Shown piece by piece: positions 12,421-25,809 of a DNA stretch of 64,000 nt. Source of the stretch: Macropodus opercularis (taxonomy: Eukaryota > Chordata > Actinopteri > Anabantiformes > Osphronemidae). The notes under the pieces were generated by a model that did not search any database, was not told the origin of the DNA, and worked only from the letters and a program-made list of their open reading frames with translations. Position numbers and translations under genes: made by a program. Positions within the stretch are counted from its first letter, which is position 1, and each line of letters begins with the position of its first letter. The DNA lies in the NCBI GenBank assembly GCA_030770545.1, contig CM061098.1:12569001-12633000 (forward strand). The letters are read 5' to 3'.

Positions 12421-14500
12421 ACTAAACTTCCACCCTGACTCTTCTGTGATGGAGCCACAGCTCCATCATTGTCAAACACAGCACGGCCTAAGCAAATTTA
12501 AGTGCTTTTAATAAAGTTGCTGATTTTCTTTGATTCTTTTATTCTGCAAAAACTAATTTTGACGTTAGGCACCAAGGACAGAGCGGCTCTTAAATTTAAC
12601 ATACATTTTACAAATTGAACTATTTTATGGTCCATTTTATAAATTAAAATTTCAGAAACATCATATTGTGGAAATGGTGGCTACGCTTACAGTTCACTGT
12701 GAAATGTTTTTACCTCTCTGTTAGATGTAGCGCTATTTGTTTTGATGAAAGGACATTCAAAAGTGAGCATCAGCACTATTTCCACAAATCCATTAAGATT
12801 CCCCTGAGAAGTCTAGCGAGCTTTTGTTGGATGGAGGAAGAACTATCACAACTTTTAATGGCAGACAACATTCAAAGGCTCGGTGTACAACGTACTGTAA
12901 GCAGCAGAATGAGATTTGAGCCGTTGAACAGGTATCTGTCAATCACATATTGAAAAGTATACTTTTTTAAATGTGTAATAATACTGTATCAGCCCATGAT
13001 TCTAGATAAATGTAGTGGAGTAAAACGTACACAGTATTTCCTGCTAATGTGTGGCTCAAATAAAGTTGCATTAAATTAAAATTCAAACTCTGATTTGTTA
13101 AATACCACGAGTTGAGGCGTGTATTCGTTCCTCAGTAAATCAGCACTGCTTCCAGGGAGAAGTTATTTCTTTGCAGCTAACAGAAAACATCCACAGGGAC
13201 ATTCAAATGGACTTTCCTGCTCTGTGTGTGGGAAGCGTGTACATGTGCTACAGCCTAGGTTTTATTCATGACAGGCGACCTTTACTGCGTGTCATTTCCT
13301 TTTTTTCCTTTCCTGGTGTGTTTACTCTTGACTTATAAAGCTCTAAGTATAATAAGTGCATACAAATGTTTCGTAGCTAAACTACTGTTCTTCTTGTATA
13401 ACTTTTTTAAATTGTTGTCCATTGATTGCTCCCTTTGTAAATTTTGTCCTCTCTGTGCAAATGGCCTTTTTCAATGGAATGTAATTTTCATGTCTGGGTA
13501 ACAATAACTCAAAGAACCATGATTTATAACTTTTTTAATAACAGTATTGTGCATTGGCATAAAAAAAATGAATAGCTTTGCAATTATCCTAGTGATAATA
13601 CCTTTCATATATTCAGCTAAAGCAAACCATAGGAAAACATCTCTGTTACCTTTCAGTGACCTTAAACGCTGCCCTGGTTAGTACTGTTTTGACTCAGTAT
13701 AATATGCTCATGTACGTCAGAGTGCGTGGCTGCTGCGTACGAGCATCTAGGAAAGGTAATACCACCACACTGGGACGGTCCTGGGAGTTATGGGCCTATA
13801 AGAGGTGGCGGCGGAGTTATTAAATTAGTTAGCGATTATGTGTTAGGAATGAAATAATGGGAAAGAGATGGCACCAGCTGCCACGTGGTGACGGCTTCTA
13901 CCCAGTTGTACCGTAGTTCCTTCCTCATAATTCATTTGAACATATGAACACATGTAAGCATGATGCATAATACATTGATGTGTCACGCCTGAGGGAAGAG
14001 AATGCCACAAGACGGGTTTCATAAATCTCAACGTCTTATCTCCGATTGTTTAGTACTGTCTGATGTAATGTCAGACACAAGCATCTCTTTCTATTGTTAG
14101 CACGGTCTGATTAACATGAATAATCAAAAGGACACTGTCTGTGCTCTTTGTTGTTTTAAAGTAGATAAGGCACAGTGCTCCACAAATTCCTGTGCTTCCT
14201 GTGCAAAGTACAAACTTGTAGAATCAATAAGATGCTCACGCAGTAGCAGCAGTAATCTGTCTTTTCTGAACCGATCGTGAATACCTGATTTTAGGAGACT
14301 AAATTACTGTGCACTCACACGTGGCCTGTAAACATGACTGCATTTCATTTAAGTCTCTGCACAGTTTCCCGTTCTTTCTCTCGTCCTCCCACCATTTCCA
14401 GGAGGCTTGCACATGTATATTTATTATACTTGGTTTGCATCTAAAAAGGTAGGATTCATATTCCGTGAAATGGGAGGATCTCCCGTTCGCAGTGTAAACT
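12421..14500. other. Intergenic or intronic, little to see
   Basis: Unique AT-rich sequence. A TATA-like TATAAG at about 13797 follows CpG-poor DNA and precedes a GGCGGCGG run, but no transcript structure supports a promoter. Confidence 0.45.
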
Positions 14501-14509
14501 AAAATATAA

Positions 14510-14830
14510 TGTCGGCCATTTGAATGACACTTTCAAAATGGAAAGCAATTGAAAGGTCACATGTACTTTATGCCTTTCAACCCATGTGACATTCTCAGGA
14601 CGGCACAATCTACAGTATGCGGTTCAGCACTTCTGATGTGACAGATGTCAGTAAAACAGGATTTAGTCTGTTCAGTGCCCTTGCAGTGCATGAAAGTATA
14701 AAACAGAACCAGAAAAAGTTTGGTAGCATCGTGGCTGCAAACATCAATGAGGGCAAACTGTTAAATAAGTAAATATCTAAAATACTATCACAGGCATCAG
14801 AGAGGAAGGAAACAGAATCAATATGTGGCA
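14510..14830. promoter_or_regulatory. Weak candidate regulatory block
   Basis: Repeat-free and balanced in composition, with no open frame that has splice support. Called on texture only. Confidence 0.18.
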
Positions 14831-15039
14831 TTTATCCATTTTATGAGTTTCATTTGAGAAAAAAAATCTCGGGAGACCCCAAATGTGTCAGTAATGAAGC
14901 CAATTAAAACTTTTCATCAAAGTGTGAAAAGAGGCTTTGATACAGACACAGCTGAGTTACGCTCCAAGTTACATACTATGAGTGAAAATTACACCTCGTG
15001 TGTTTCTAACCGAAAACGAGAACATCATTTACTTTTGCT

Positions 15040-15225
15040 GTCAAAGGGACATTAAGGACGAAACAAACAATAAACATACGCCTTCCCTATGGAGGGCGTC
15101 CTTGGGGAGGATGAGACTAATTGCCTTTGGAGTTTTACCTCTCTGGGACAGATGTAATAGACTTGGGAATTGGATTTTATCCCTGAGACAAAGAAAATCT
15201 GTGTGTAACTGGCTATAGAAACGTA
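15040..15225. promoter_or_regulatory. Candidate conserved non-coding element
   Basis: A block of about 185 bases without simple repeats, with complex sequence (GACTAATTGCC core near 15114). Overlapping open frames on both strands have no domain or splice support. Called on texture only. Confidence 0.25.
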
Positions 15226-15800
15226 GAGTACCTTCTGTTTTCTCCAAGGCGCGCTTTTAGACATCATCAATCAAAAAGCCGTGATTATTGGGGTCACCAG
15301 GATGTACAGTGCATCTTCAGTGCTTTTCAGCCTAGAGCAATTTCCTGCCCTTTTGTTGTTTCCATCATGTAGCACTGTACAGTAGCAGGCATTAAAGTGT
15401 TTGATAAGCCATGATTAGAAATATCTGACCATCCGCCCTGTTGCGAGGCTGAACCAGTGTTCATCACTTTCAAGTTGGAATAAGAAACAATACTTCAAAG
15501 ACCCCGAAATATCAACTGGAAAATATGAATAAACAGCTATTTCCCTGTGTTTTCCACCATAATACACTATAATATTCATAATCATTTAAAAACACTTTAA
15601 TAGTATTATACTGCATGTCTATATGTATTTATTTTGCTCTAACGTAATCTCATTGATGTTCATTACAATGACAAGAAATTGTATTTAGTCGGATCATCAG
15701 TAATAGTAGCTTCCTTAGTAGCCCCTCCTTACTGCTCATATTGGATTTAGAGGTTTATTGCTTCTAATCATCAGCCAAGGACCAAACCTTGTTCTGCTGA

Positions 15801-15968
15801 AACACTTCATACCCACTTGTCAGGCACGGTAGTGGAGGCGTGATGATTTGGGCTTGTCTGGCAGCTACGCCGAGTCACTGATTCAACCATAAACTCTGTA
15901 CACCAGCATATTCTAGGTGCAAATGTACCGGTACTGTAAGGCCATCTGTCCACCTGCTGAAGCTTGTT
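15801..15968 (+). mobile_element. Tc1-like DNA transposon remnant (transposase fragment)
   Basis: From 15831 to 15869 the plus strand encodes SGGVMIWACLAAT, matching the well-known GGGVMxWxC block before the second catalytic Asp of Tc1-family transposases. The following bases match the usual continuation (ESTMNS-type region, then a VYQSIL-like stretch at about 15896-15918) with small deletions, an in-frame stop and an inserted ACCGGTACTGTA-type segment. Terminal inverted repeats and the rest of the transposase are absent. It is an old, non-functional fragment. Matching is from recall of the family, without a database search. Confidence 0.8.
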
Positions 15969-15969
15969 T

Positions 15970-16607
15970 TGAGTGAACATCTGTGAATGCAGGAAAGAAC
16001 AATAACTGTATAGCGAATAGTAAAAGACCTGTTACGCTGACTGAGCACAACTGTTCCATTTCACGGTTCCTTTAAAGGCGCAGTCACAAATTGGCACTCC
16101 TGAGTTTGCCATCTTTCTCACTGTTCCCGGGCACGATCATTTGTAGGTTTATGTGCCAATAACGGCACTTCTGATCTAAAAATCAAAAGGCTATACGGTA
16201 TCTCTATTAACTGTGTTTTAACAGCAAATAGTATTTATAGAACAGTTCTGCCGTCCTTCACTTTGAGGCGTGTTGTTAAACCTTTTTTTTGTTCTGGAAC
16301 TTCCCTTATATAACATGAAAAAGGGCAGAAGACATGAATAAATCCTTAAACCCCGTGAAACTGATTTTACCCTGTCAACAACTGTGGCTGCAATACGAGG
16401 GTTTAGCTTATGACAGTAGCCACAAAGCAGCTTATGCTTGGCTTCACTCGCTGATAGAACATAGAGGCACAGAAACCAAACGTATGCATATTGCATTTAC
16501 TTTACCATAGTATACACAAGAAAAGAAAACCGCTCTAACAATCCGGTTTTGCATTTACATCCAGGATCTGCTGGGATATGTGGACCTTTTGGTACTTGTC
16601 TAAAGCC

Positions 16608-16610
<3 letters not shown>
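15970..16610. other. Intergenic or intronic, nothing supported
   Basis: No recognisable continuation of the Tc1 remnant was seen after about 15968. The minus-strand open frame at 16218-16496 has no support. Confidence 0.45.

Positions 16611-16659
<49 letters not shown>
16611..16659. repeat. (TG)24 microsatellite
   Basis: An uninterrupted run of 24 TG units, the longest perfect dinucleotide repeat in the window. It is likely to be length-polymorphic. Confidence 0.97.
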
Positions 16660-16660
<1 letters not shown>

Positions 16661-16737
16661 ACTCTGGGTGAATCTACTCGAAGTACAGCGTGACATGACA
16701 GGACAAACATAAACACGTGTGGCGAAGTGTTGCCGTC

Positions 16738-16757
16738 CCTTAGGGGCCCTTAGGGGT
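16738..16757. repeat. Two-copy 10-base tandem repeat
   Basis: The unit CCTTAGGGG occurs twice with a 10-base period. Confidence 0.7.
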
Positions 16758-16759
16758 TG

Positions 16760-19530
16760 CTCTGAGGAGCACTAACAGTGTTTGTGTTTACTGCTCCACT
16801 AGACATATGGCCATTTCTGTTTTTTTACCTAAATTAAACAACACGCAGATATTTTTACAGAACTTGACATGAAGTACATGTTTTTCCCATCCAGTGCTGG
16901 CTTGCGGCCGGTTTGTGCTTCTGTGTGAAACGTACACTGTACAGGAGACACACGTATGGACCAGAAATGTAACCATGTGTCATAGAGACAGAGGACAACT
17001 GTGATTGATTATCATTGTATTACATTACACCACCAAACTCGACACAGAAGCTAAGTGACCAAGATGCTTGAACCTATAGGTGGCTTACTGCTCCCTCATC
17101 AACACCTACGGGCGAAGAGCTTCAGCTGAGCTGCTCAGTGGCCACTGGTGAGAGTTAAAAGTCAGCCTCCAGAGGAAACCTTGAATCTGATGCACAGCGT
17201 GACCAGCAGAGTTTATCAAAGAAACCTTCTTTTATCGTAAAGAGCATATTTTTTTTCTGCAGAAGTAACCAGATATAATTCATTTAATACTGAAAGTTTC
17301 CTCTTTTTATGAAGATTATTAGAAGAAGCATTTATCCTCCTTTTACTGTCCATAAGTGTTTAATAATGATGTGTTTTGTATAAAGGTTGCTGACGTTAAG
17401 CTGTGATGTGAAACGTTATTGATCTGATGACAGTTAACTGTAGCAGTGCTTTACTGTATGTTACTAGTTCACAGGCAACACAGGCACCTCATTATTTTTA
17501 ATTAGCCCTTCCATTTTAAGGCTGTTACTTTAAAAAAAAACTGGCTCTGCACAAGTTTCACCTCTTCCACTTGCTCATGCTGTGTCCTCAGACAGGTTAG
17601 ATCAGGACAAAGCTGTTTTTCGGAGTTTCACGACAGGACGCGTCCCAGTTGTCCTGGCGTACATCAGCTCCCAGCTCAAAGATGACTCTTCAACTGTAAT
17701 GATGCCAATAATCTGCCTCTGAGAACATCTGCAGACAGAAGCTTTGTTTTTGTGGAACAGTCAGATAAGAGTGAGCCAAAAATGTTACTTTCAATAAACT
17801 AGTTACAACTAACAGCTTTCAGAGCTTTATTCTAGCCTGCTGCTACTTTTCTGTCAAGCTCGTACAGCAAAAATATATTATGTCCCAGTTTAAAAACATC
17901 AATGTTGTTTCTATTTTTGATTACATAGAATAGGTCAGATCCACACACCCTGCAAGGTGGTGTAGGTTCATTTATACAGAAGCAAAAGTTTATTTATAAT
18001 TTAATGAGCAGGAGTTCCTGAAGGTGCTTAAATGTGTTGATTAAAAAATTAAAGAGCACAAACAAGCTAATAGTCTCGCTCAATGTTTTTTACTGCGGGG
18101 AGGAAAACTTGTCCAGCAGCCAAGAAGTGAAACTTTTAGTGACGATGGAGTGAAATCTAGAAAAGCAAAGATAGGATGGGTCAGTAAATACATGTGCTTC
18201 GTGTCTAGCGTCTTCAGTCAGTCTGTGATAGGCACTCGCTTTGTGGATTAGTTGGATTGTAGGGAGACTTTCTTATTCACAGATAGATACACACATACTG
18301 TAGCCTTCAGCTACTAACATCAGCCTAGGTATAAATAAAGACAAACTTTCCAGGCAAACAATGATACTGTAAAATAGTGACAAATGATTATATATAGTCT
18401 GTAAAAATATTTATTTAAGATTTTATTAATACTGGCATTAGTAGTGCATTTTGCTCAGCCCTTGGCCTCGTGGAAAACACACTGTACAGTAGAACCCAGC
18501 CCACTTGTGGATTTGACACTTATTGACTTAAGCAGCTCCTAATGGATCTTAAGGATTGACAGCGTGTACATTACAGTCACTGCCGCTCTCGCTCTCAGTT
18601 TTCACCAGCATGGTCTAATTATATAACTAATAAAAACGTACACCCTCAAAATAAGAGTTCATGTAAATGTGCTACAGCATAACTGAGCAGCTCAAACACA
18701 GTTTGTCTCTGTCTGCTGCAGGCTTAAGTATATTTGACATTAAATTAATGTATCGAAAGACAGATATTACCGATTGTCCCATGTCATTTACCTCCTCGTT
18801 TGTATTGTTCTCTCACACCTAAGCCTTAAGTCTGTTATTGTCGACAGCGCCCTGAAGGCAGCACAATGCTTATTTGTTACAGATTTATGCAAAATACACT
18901 CAATCTGTAATAATTTCACTTCAGCCCACAGAGAAACTGTTCACAAAGTTAAATTGGCTCTGGGAGAATGATGGACTAAACTTAAGCCTGCCGGTCCACC
19001 AGAAACACTCTCGCTGATCCAGATGGCCAGACCTCGCTGACTCTCTGTGGATTCTTCCTCCTGCAGTGACTCTGAATGAGGCAACACAACAATTAGCCTC
19101 TACACATAACCTCAGCTGCTACGCTACATTTACGGATCAGATGGGAAGAAAACGGGCTGACCGGGAGCTTTTGATATTAGCATTTAAAATGTGACTTACT
19201 GTAGAATGTGCATTGTTCATCTGTGCTCATGGAACATAGCTGAATTTGTGTTCTCATTGCCGCCACCTGTGCCAAAGTGTGAACCCACTAGCAGAAATGC
19301 ATATGGCCTCATGCATATGGTGACCATGCTCGTGCATACTGGCCGTCTCTGCCTCGCTCTGCAGGGTGCCGAACATAATAACTCACATATTTAATAGCGC
19401 GCATTAACTGCGCTCTACTAAACTCCCTGATAAGACAAACACTAGAAATGCTGCTAATTTATTCACTGGTGTTTCAAATACTGGCCGTTTCTGTGATCAC
19501 AGAGTGTTCACGTTACTGTGTCCCCTCTCC
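16760..19530. other. Intergenic or intronic, nothing supported
   Basis: Unique sequence with no repeats of note. A strong plus-strand pyrimidine tract and CTGCAG at about 17247-17263 is followed by stops in all frames within a few dozen bases. Confidence 0.45.
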
Positions 19531-19539
19531 GTATTGGCA

Positions 19540-19915
19540 GACAATTTACAAGATTGCTTTAACTCATTGACAGTGCAGAATATCAAGGGCACAGGAGAGG
19601 GCTTCCTCTTTGGTACAGTATTGATCTATGCGCAGAGAGGGAGACAACATTAAATGAACCGAGCGAAGCAGTAATCTGTGCGGCAACGACCGGCTCTTAG
19701 CAGCAAAGGTGATTTGTATTCCAGTATTACAAATTTTATGCCCATAGACGGTTTATAGGTCTTCAAATTAAAATAATCAGGAGGTTTTCCAGCAAACTTT
19801 ACCGAGCATGCTGCTTCTGGCTGCAGAGAGGAGCCATTATGTGGACTTTGCCATTTTATCATTAATTCATCTGCAGGCACCCATTTTCTGTAATGCACCC
19901 TTTTAGCTTATCACA
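19540..19915. promoter_or_regulatory. Candidate conserved non-coding element
   Basis: A block of about 375 bases of complex, repeat-free sequence with several TAAT cores (ATTAATTC near 19861) and balanced composition. An 82-codon frame on the minus strand has no splice support. Confidence 0.3.
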
Positions 19916-19919
19916 TCAT

Positions 19920-21470
19920 GTACTCTGCTGGAGTGAAGCCATGTTATCATTGTAACCAAGAAGTAATACCAACCTCTCATGCAACCTCCTCACAGCTCAG
20001 TCATCACATGTTTAAACTCTAGCTGAACTGAAAGGATTTTTACTGTTTAGTGTGTCTTATCAAGTAAGAGAAAAGAAATCACCAAGCTCCCTCAAGTAGG
20101 GAAAAAAGAAACATCCCCACTGAGCTTTAGACTCTCCACTGATTTTTGTTGCATAAAACTTTTAAACAACAATGTGTTGTTTCCTGTAGTACTGTACATA
20201 AATATTTTATTAACACAAATGGCATCAAAAAACGTACAGCATTTAGCTCTACTGTAGACAGACAATACCCCTTTTTACAATTTATATAGAAACATTACCT
20301 CAAATGCATGTGAGTGCGATGAGACAAGCCTGCAAGGAATAAGTTTATTGGGACACTCAGAGTTAACACTGCACTGAGATGGAGACAGAGATAGGAGCAG
20401 TAGAAGTTTTTCTTCTTTTGATTAGTCTAGAAACATAACTTCAAATACATATAAATATTGGTTACATATATATTTTGGTTACTGTTAGTATGAAAACAGA
20501 TTAGCTTTGCTTTCGGATGTGACCGCATGTTTTGAGAAATAACGGTATTTTGTCCTTGAACAAACCCGCAGTGAAATTGTTAACAAGTCTTTTGTTGCAG
20601 AAAATGTTTCATTTCTCGATGCCTTCCTCAACCTACTTATTCTCTCACGCTGACAGTGATGCTGTCCTAGCATCCACCCGAGCAGAGGGACAGGATGCCG
20701 TCTGGAGATTTTGGCTGTGACACAGCAGTGCTTACCAATGAGCCATCATGCTGTCCTGAGAAATCCGTTTTATTCCTTCTTCATGGTAATGTCAGTCAAG
20801 TAGCAGCACCCCCCCTCCTTTCTTGCATGATCACACTGTATAAAGACTCTTGCCCTAATGAAATATTAAGAAAAGCAACAGCAACGTTGCTCTATGACTA
20901 AATTCCTGACACATGGCTGCAGACTGTTGCAAAAAAGATGATGGTGCAATAACCAAAGAACCAAATAAACAATCGTCACTTTCATTAGGCTGCTTCCGAT
21001 AAACAACAACAATCATAATTATTATTATAATGCAAGATGTTCAGTTCAAGGCTACCACGTTAATAAAATGCTATGTTTACATTCAGTGTACACAGAACAG
21101 AGACTGTGTGTCCTCAAGTACATGTAACTGACCACATTCGTGTACAGTAGTGTCCTTGGTACAGGAAGTGCTCTGGATGTGAATAGCTTCTCAGTAACAC
21201 ACAGCTGCAGTATCAGGGCATCATTAGGTAACAGCACTCCATGTGGCTTAAAAACACATATGTGGAGGGGAGCGCTGTAACACAAGCTGCCTGGCTGTGC
21301 ATGAACGCGCAGCACAGCAACTCCAGTTTCAAAGCGCTAATGAGAGAGACGGATAGAAGGGCCTTAATGTTTCACTCCAGCATGCCGTTTGATGTACGGT
21401 ACTGTACCTGCTCCACGCTGCTGCCACACAGGTGGAGAGGGCTGTAAGCACAAAGAGGCTCGGAAGCATC
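19920..21470. other. Intergenic or intronic, nothing supported
   Basis: Unique sequence. Several short CTGTAC/TACTGTA motifs recur but there is no gene signal. Confidence 0.45.
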
Positions 21471-21482
21471 CAGCCCCCCATG

Positions 21483-21500
21483 CCCCCCCCCCCCCCCCCC
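21483..21500. repeat. Poly-C run (18)
   Basis: An 18-base homopolymer C run preceded by a C6 run. It is bounded by a GC-rich stretch with a GTGTGTGGG run at about 21670. Confidence 0.95.
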
Positions 21501-22601
21501 ACTGCTCACGGAGAAGGCTCAGTGAAGCACGAGGGCAGCGCTGCTGTTTCCTGGATTACAGAGACTTCAAGGACAGGCCGCACTTTGTTTGGATCGCGAG
21601 CGGCGCGTAGGACAGGCAGCAGAGCCGATCTGCTCTGGAGGCTGTACAGCGACTGTACCTACAGCACCGGTGTGTGTGGGTGTGTGTGGGTAGGTGGGGG
21701 GGTGCACATTGATTGAGCCAGATATTTGAAGCTTTGCTCGTCTACCCCAGGAGCTCAAACTCTCTCTTTGTCTGTGCTCTGACCTTCAACAGTGACAGTC
21801 TCGTATGTTTCTTGTATTTGTAGATATTGCTGACATCTAACAAAGTCACTTTCATACTGTATTTAGGCACTTGTTCAGAACTTTAGCTGACTTTCCTTTC
21901 AGACCGAGAACACTTTGCTTCAGGGGACTGTTTCATTGACTTTCACAATATTCAATTATATTTTCAAATCAAAAGTACGAGTGTAACTCACTTGTGGTTA
22001 CAGCATGAAAAAGCTGGCCCCCAGCAGCCACTCAATACCAGTCAAACCTTTGACTTGTAATTTTACTGTTACTTTTAACTTCACTCTCTGTAAACCCGAG
22101 GCTTAAAATTCAACTCTGGATTATGACTGAAGATAAAAAGCTACCCAGGGATGCATCAGTTATTTCAAAGAGGAGGAGAATTGGAATCTAGTGGCGAACC
22201 TTGTGCAGGTTGTGCTAAGCTGCATCGGGGCTGCAGCTACAGGCTGTGCCCAGCCTGCAGGAGGGGGGAATATCAGAGACCAAGCAGCTAAGAGCATCTT
22301 CAGCATCTCCCGTAAAGGTGCAAGGTTTAGTGAATTCTTTTGACACTTATTTACATCGTTAGTTATCAGATCACGTTGAGCTTTGCATCTGTCTATGAAC
22401 TACTGTATGGGCTCCTTGAAAATGTTTTAAATCTTCACATAAGCTTCTGAAGAGCGTGTGTGTAAACATATATGTATAATGCTAAAGAATAATTAAAACT
22501 ATAAAAGGACTTTTAAAAGTTGTTTGACATTGTCGTTTCGGCAAAAAGCCTCGACGTCTCAGGGAATAGATTGTTATTTGGATTCGCTGCTTCCCTTGCA
22601 G

Positions 22602-22698
22602 TTATGAAATCTATGAAATGTATGAAAACCTGAAGGGTCAATTAGAGACGCAGAAGACTTTTCACTGCCACCTACAACTCTCTCGCTTGTGTTGTTAA
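22602..22698 (+). CDS. Weak candidate terminal exon with YEx repeat
   Basis: A strong acceptor (GATTCGCTGCTTCCCTTGCAG) ends at 22601. It is followed by 31 open codons to a TAA at 22696-22698. The peptide starts YEIYEMYEN and continues KGQLETQKTF, a helical, charged composition. The first 27 bases are a 9-base unit repeated three times (TATGAAAnn, 22603-22629). No donor or upstream exon was found and the frame is short, so this may be chance. Confidence 0.2.
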
Positions 22699-22699
22699 A

Positions 22700-24280
22700 T
22701 CAGGTGGATAATTCATAAATTACACCTCATCCACGCTCTTTCAGAAATGTCAAATGTTTGCCAGCTGATATCCAAACGCACACCTGCTCCACTCGTTTTT
22801 ACTCATCCTACCTCTCCTTTGACGGCATCCTGTCATCTTCAAAAGAGATTAAAAAGAGTTTCTTTACACATGAACTATTTTACATCTTAAATGAGCTTTA
22901 CTGAGCAAGTTATTTTGGCATTTGGCATATTTAGTCAAACCTAAACAGTCTACACAATACCCACTAAGAGATTGGCATTACAGTCATGCCTATGACAGAG
23001 AGAGGTAGTCACGAATAGTTAGAAATCTATTGCCAGACAGTGATTCACCGCAGTTCTTGTTCTCTGCAACCTCACAGCTCTGCAAACATTTACTTCTGCG
23101 CGAGAGGTAGAACTGTAAATGTCATGCAAATGTGCTTTATTTTGTGCTGGCTGGGCCGCACGCAGCGTCTGTGAAAGGTGTTGCGTTTGTCAGGACGGAG
23201 TTAGGAGGGAATAACTGGCATTTGAGTCGGTGTTGGACGTAATACTGAGTCCTGCTACTCACAGGTAGTTACGTGGGCTCGGCGTGTCAAGGCACCGTTT
23301 AAAGTGTTAATGTAGTTATTGGAAAGGAGAAAAGGAGCTCTCAGTCAGAGCTGCTGCGTAGGTTTGATGTTGACTGGATTCTGAGGTGGCTGAGGTGCTC
23401 TTGACACAGTGCAAGCTTCAAAGGCGAAGGAGGAATTTTTTCTTTTCTGTTGAGGGTGCTGTAATGTCCTGCTTCTCGTCCGTGAGAGCCGTTCAAACCC
23501 GTTACCTTCCGCTACAAGGGTCACTGAAACATGTGACGAGACATGTCGTCTCTCAGCCGCTTCTCCTTGAGTTCATGTTTCTGGGTCACATTCCAGCATC
23601 TCTTCTATCCCATGCAATACAGCCCACGCATCAGCCCCGGTCGTCACCTCGCAAAGCTTATGAAGAATGTACCCGAGAGTTTTCATCTCAAATTTAGAAG
23701 TCGCAGAAAACCCAACTGCAGCCACACACAGGGCTGAGTTGGAAACTGGACTGAAGAGGTTCACTTGTTGCAGAGAATATTTCCTTACTTTTTTCTTAAA
23801 TGTTGTAAACTAAAGCTTCATTATCAAGATAAAAAAGAGATCTGTATAGAAAATAATATAATATAAATAATAAATACGTGCAAAACACAGTTACTACAGT
23901 AAATTGTTTATATCTCTAAACTGATTTGTGGAAATGCAGTTAGAGTTTGATAAATCTGTGTCTTTCAGTCCTGAGAGAACGCACAAACAAAGCCTGCCAG
24001 AGGAAGGAGGATGAAATGCTTCTGATGGATTGCCTAAATGTAATGGTGGCACTCACATAGTTTACAGGACTAATCTGGTTTAATCCTGAATGTGTGCCTT
24101 ATCAGGGCTTTTCATTTTTGTTAGCTTTTCTGCTCCGTGTTTTATCGCACTCGCAGCACGTGTGTGGCCCTTTATTGCGGCGAGGCTTGAAGGAGGGTGA
24201 GAAGTTAAAAGGTCGGGTGTTGGGCGCAGACGCAGTGGAAAGACTATAGGTGTGGGTTTATAATTGGCATAGAGGGAAGT
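22700..24280. other. Intergenic or intronic, one POU octamer
   Basis: A perfect octamer ATGCAAAT lies at 23124-23131. Nothing else is supported. The open frame at 23386-23697 lacks splice or domain support. Confidence 0.4.
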
Positions 24281-24282
24281 TC

Positions 24283-24315
24283 AAGTCAAATCAAGTCTCA
24301 AGTCAAGAGAAGCTT
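24283..24315. repeat. Short CAAGT-type repeat, possible interspersed-repeat tail
   Basis: A run of imperfect TCAAGTCAA units resembles the short tails seen on some fish non-LTR elements. The rest of such an element is not recognisable here. Confidence 0.3.
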
Positions 24316-24319
24316 TTTG

Positions 24320-25755
24320 CTGCTACGACTGAACTAAGGATGTGAAAATGTTCTAAATATGGGTTTTCAGGGTCGCTGGGTTTTGTCTTCATCACAAACA
24401 TGGTTTCATGTTACCTTATTGAGTCACTGATTGATAGAATTAAGTCTACGTGGCCGTGGGAGAGACTGTGACTATTTCATGAAGACACAGTAGCTGCTTG
24501 CCACTCGCTTTTAATAACAAGTGCACTTAAAAAAATACGCTGAATAAATCGCTCAGACTTTTTCCATTTGTTCTCATTGAACAATCACAATGAAGTGTTG
24601 ATCATATTTCATGTCAATAACTGTAAGAGGGTTGGATCATTAGATTATATGAAGTATTTCTTTCAACACCACGTAGCCGGGACTTTTACGTCTCTATGTA
24701 ATTGATCAAGGCGCAAATAAATTTCACCTGAATTCATTTGAGATGTTTGTCTCTAATAGAGCAACTCATACCGTCAAAGTGTTATTAACACGATACGACA
24801 AAAAAGCTTGGTCCAACCCTCGTGGAAGATGTGTCACAAAGCACACGCACACACAGTCGTGGTGAAGTTGCATAGTTAATGGACCCGCTTCTTCATAACA
24901 ACAATTTGTCTCAACGTGACCTTCGGTGTGTCAGCAAAAACAAGAGCTCGACTCGATCCGGAGGCAAGAGGTTAAGGCATGGCCTATGATTAAGTGTGGC
25001 TTTCACCCCAATGATTAAACACACAAACTGACACCTAGCGTTTGATGAATATTCTAGTATTCTTTTAATAAATCTTTCAGCAAAGCGCGTGATGGATACA
25101 TAAAGTAAGCGAAGGTCAATGCCGAACGGCACGGAGCTGGCAACAGTAAACACTATGTCTTACGTAACTTAAATGTCTACCCCTGAACATTATTAGGCAA
25201 ATAATTTCCTGCTAAATGCTCTGTCAGGACCGAATGTTAACACAAGTTAACACAATTTACTATAGTTTCAAAAGGCACCACTTGCGGAGATGCATAGTCT
25301 ACAGCTGGTGCCGTAGGTTGGTAGATACTGTAGATATTCAGTCTTTCTGTTGTGAATCCTTTGGCAATATATTGAAAAAAAGAATATTCTAATGACCCCA
25401 GAGCAGGTAATGACCCAGACCCTGAAAAACACTGGCCTACACTCTTGTTCGTTTACAGCAGAGAAACAAACAAAAGGTCAACTTATAGCAAGCAAGAGCA
25501 CAGCATTTGGATCCGTGCCACTGCCCACTGCCTAAAAGGCATCAGCTGCATAGCCATAACTCAACAACACTGTAAGGATATTGTTTTGCATTAAGAAAAT
25601 AACAATTGAACAAAGAAAAACCGAATGAACAAGTTGTGTATGAGCTTTAATTGCTGTCAGTGATATTCCAGTAATAAACTACTCAAACCAAATGTACTAC
25701 TGGCTCTTAAGACGAGCATCACCCGGTTGGTTCTTTAAACGTCTCATCCCACTCA
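24320..25755. other. Intergenic or intronic, nothing supported
   Basis: Unique sequence. The minus-strand frame at 24911-25153 has no support. Confidence 0.45.
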
Positions 25756-25767
25756 GCTTTACACTGT

Positions 25768-25806
25768 GTTCTCTACAGCGCTAACCACCCAGGCACCGTG
25801 CCACCA
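25768..25806 (-). mobile_element. Degraded fish SINE/LINE-like fragment
   Basis: Read on the minus strand, the segment gives GGTGGCACGGTG then GGTGGTTAGCGCTGT, resembling the GGCACGGTGGnnnAGTGGTTAGCACTGT segment of widespread fish interspersed repeats. Only about 40 bases can be matched and no ends or target duplications are visible. Confidence 0.4.
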
Positions 25807-25809
25807 CAC

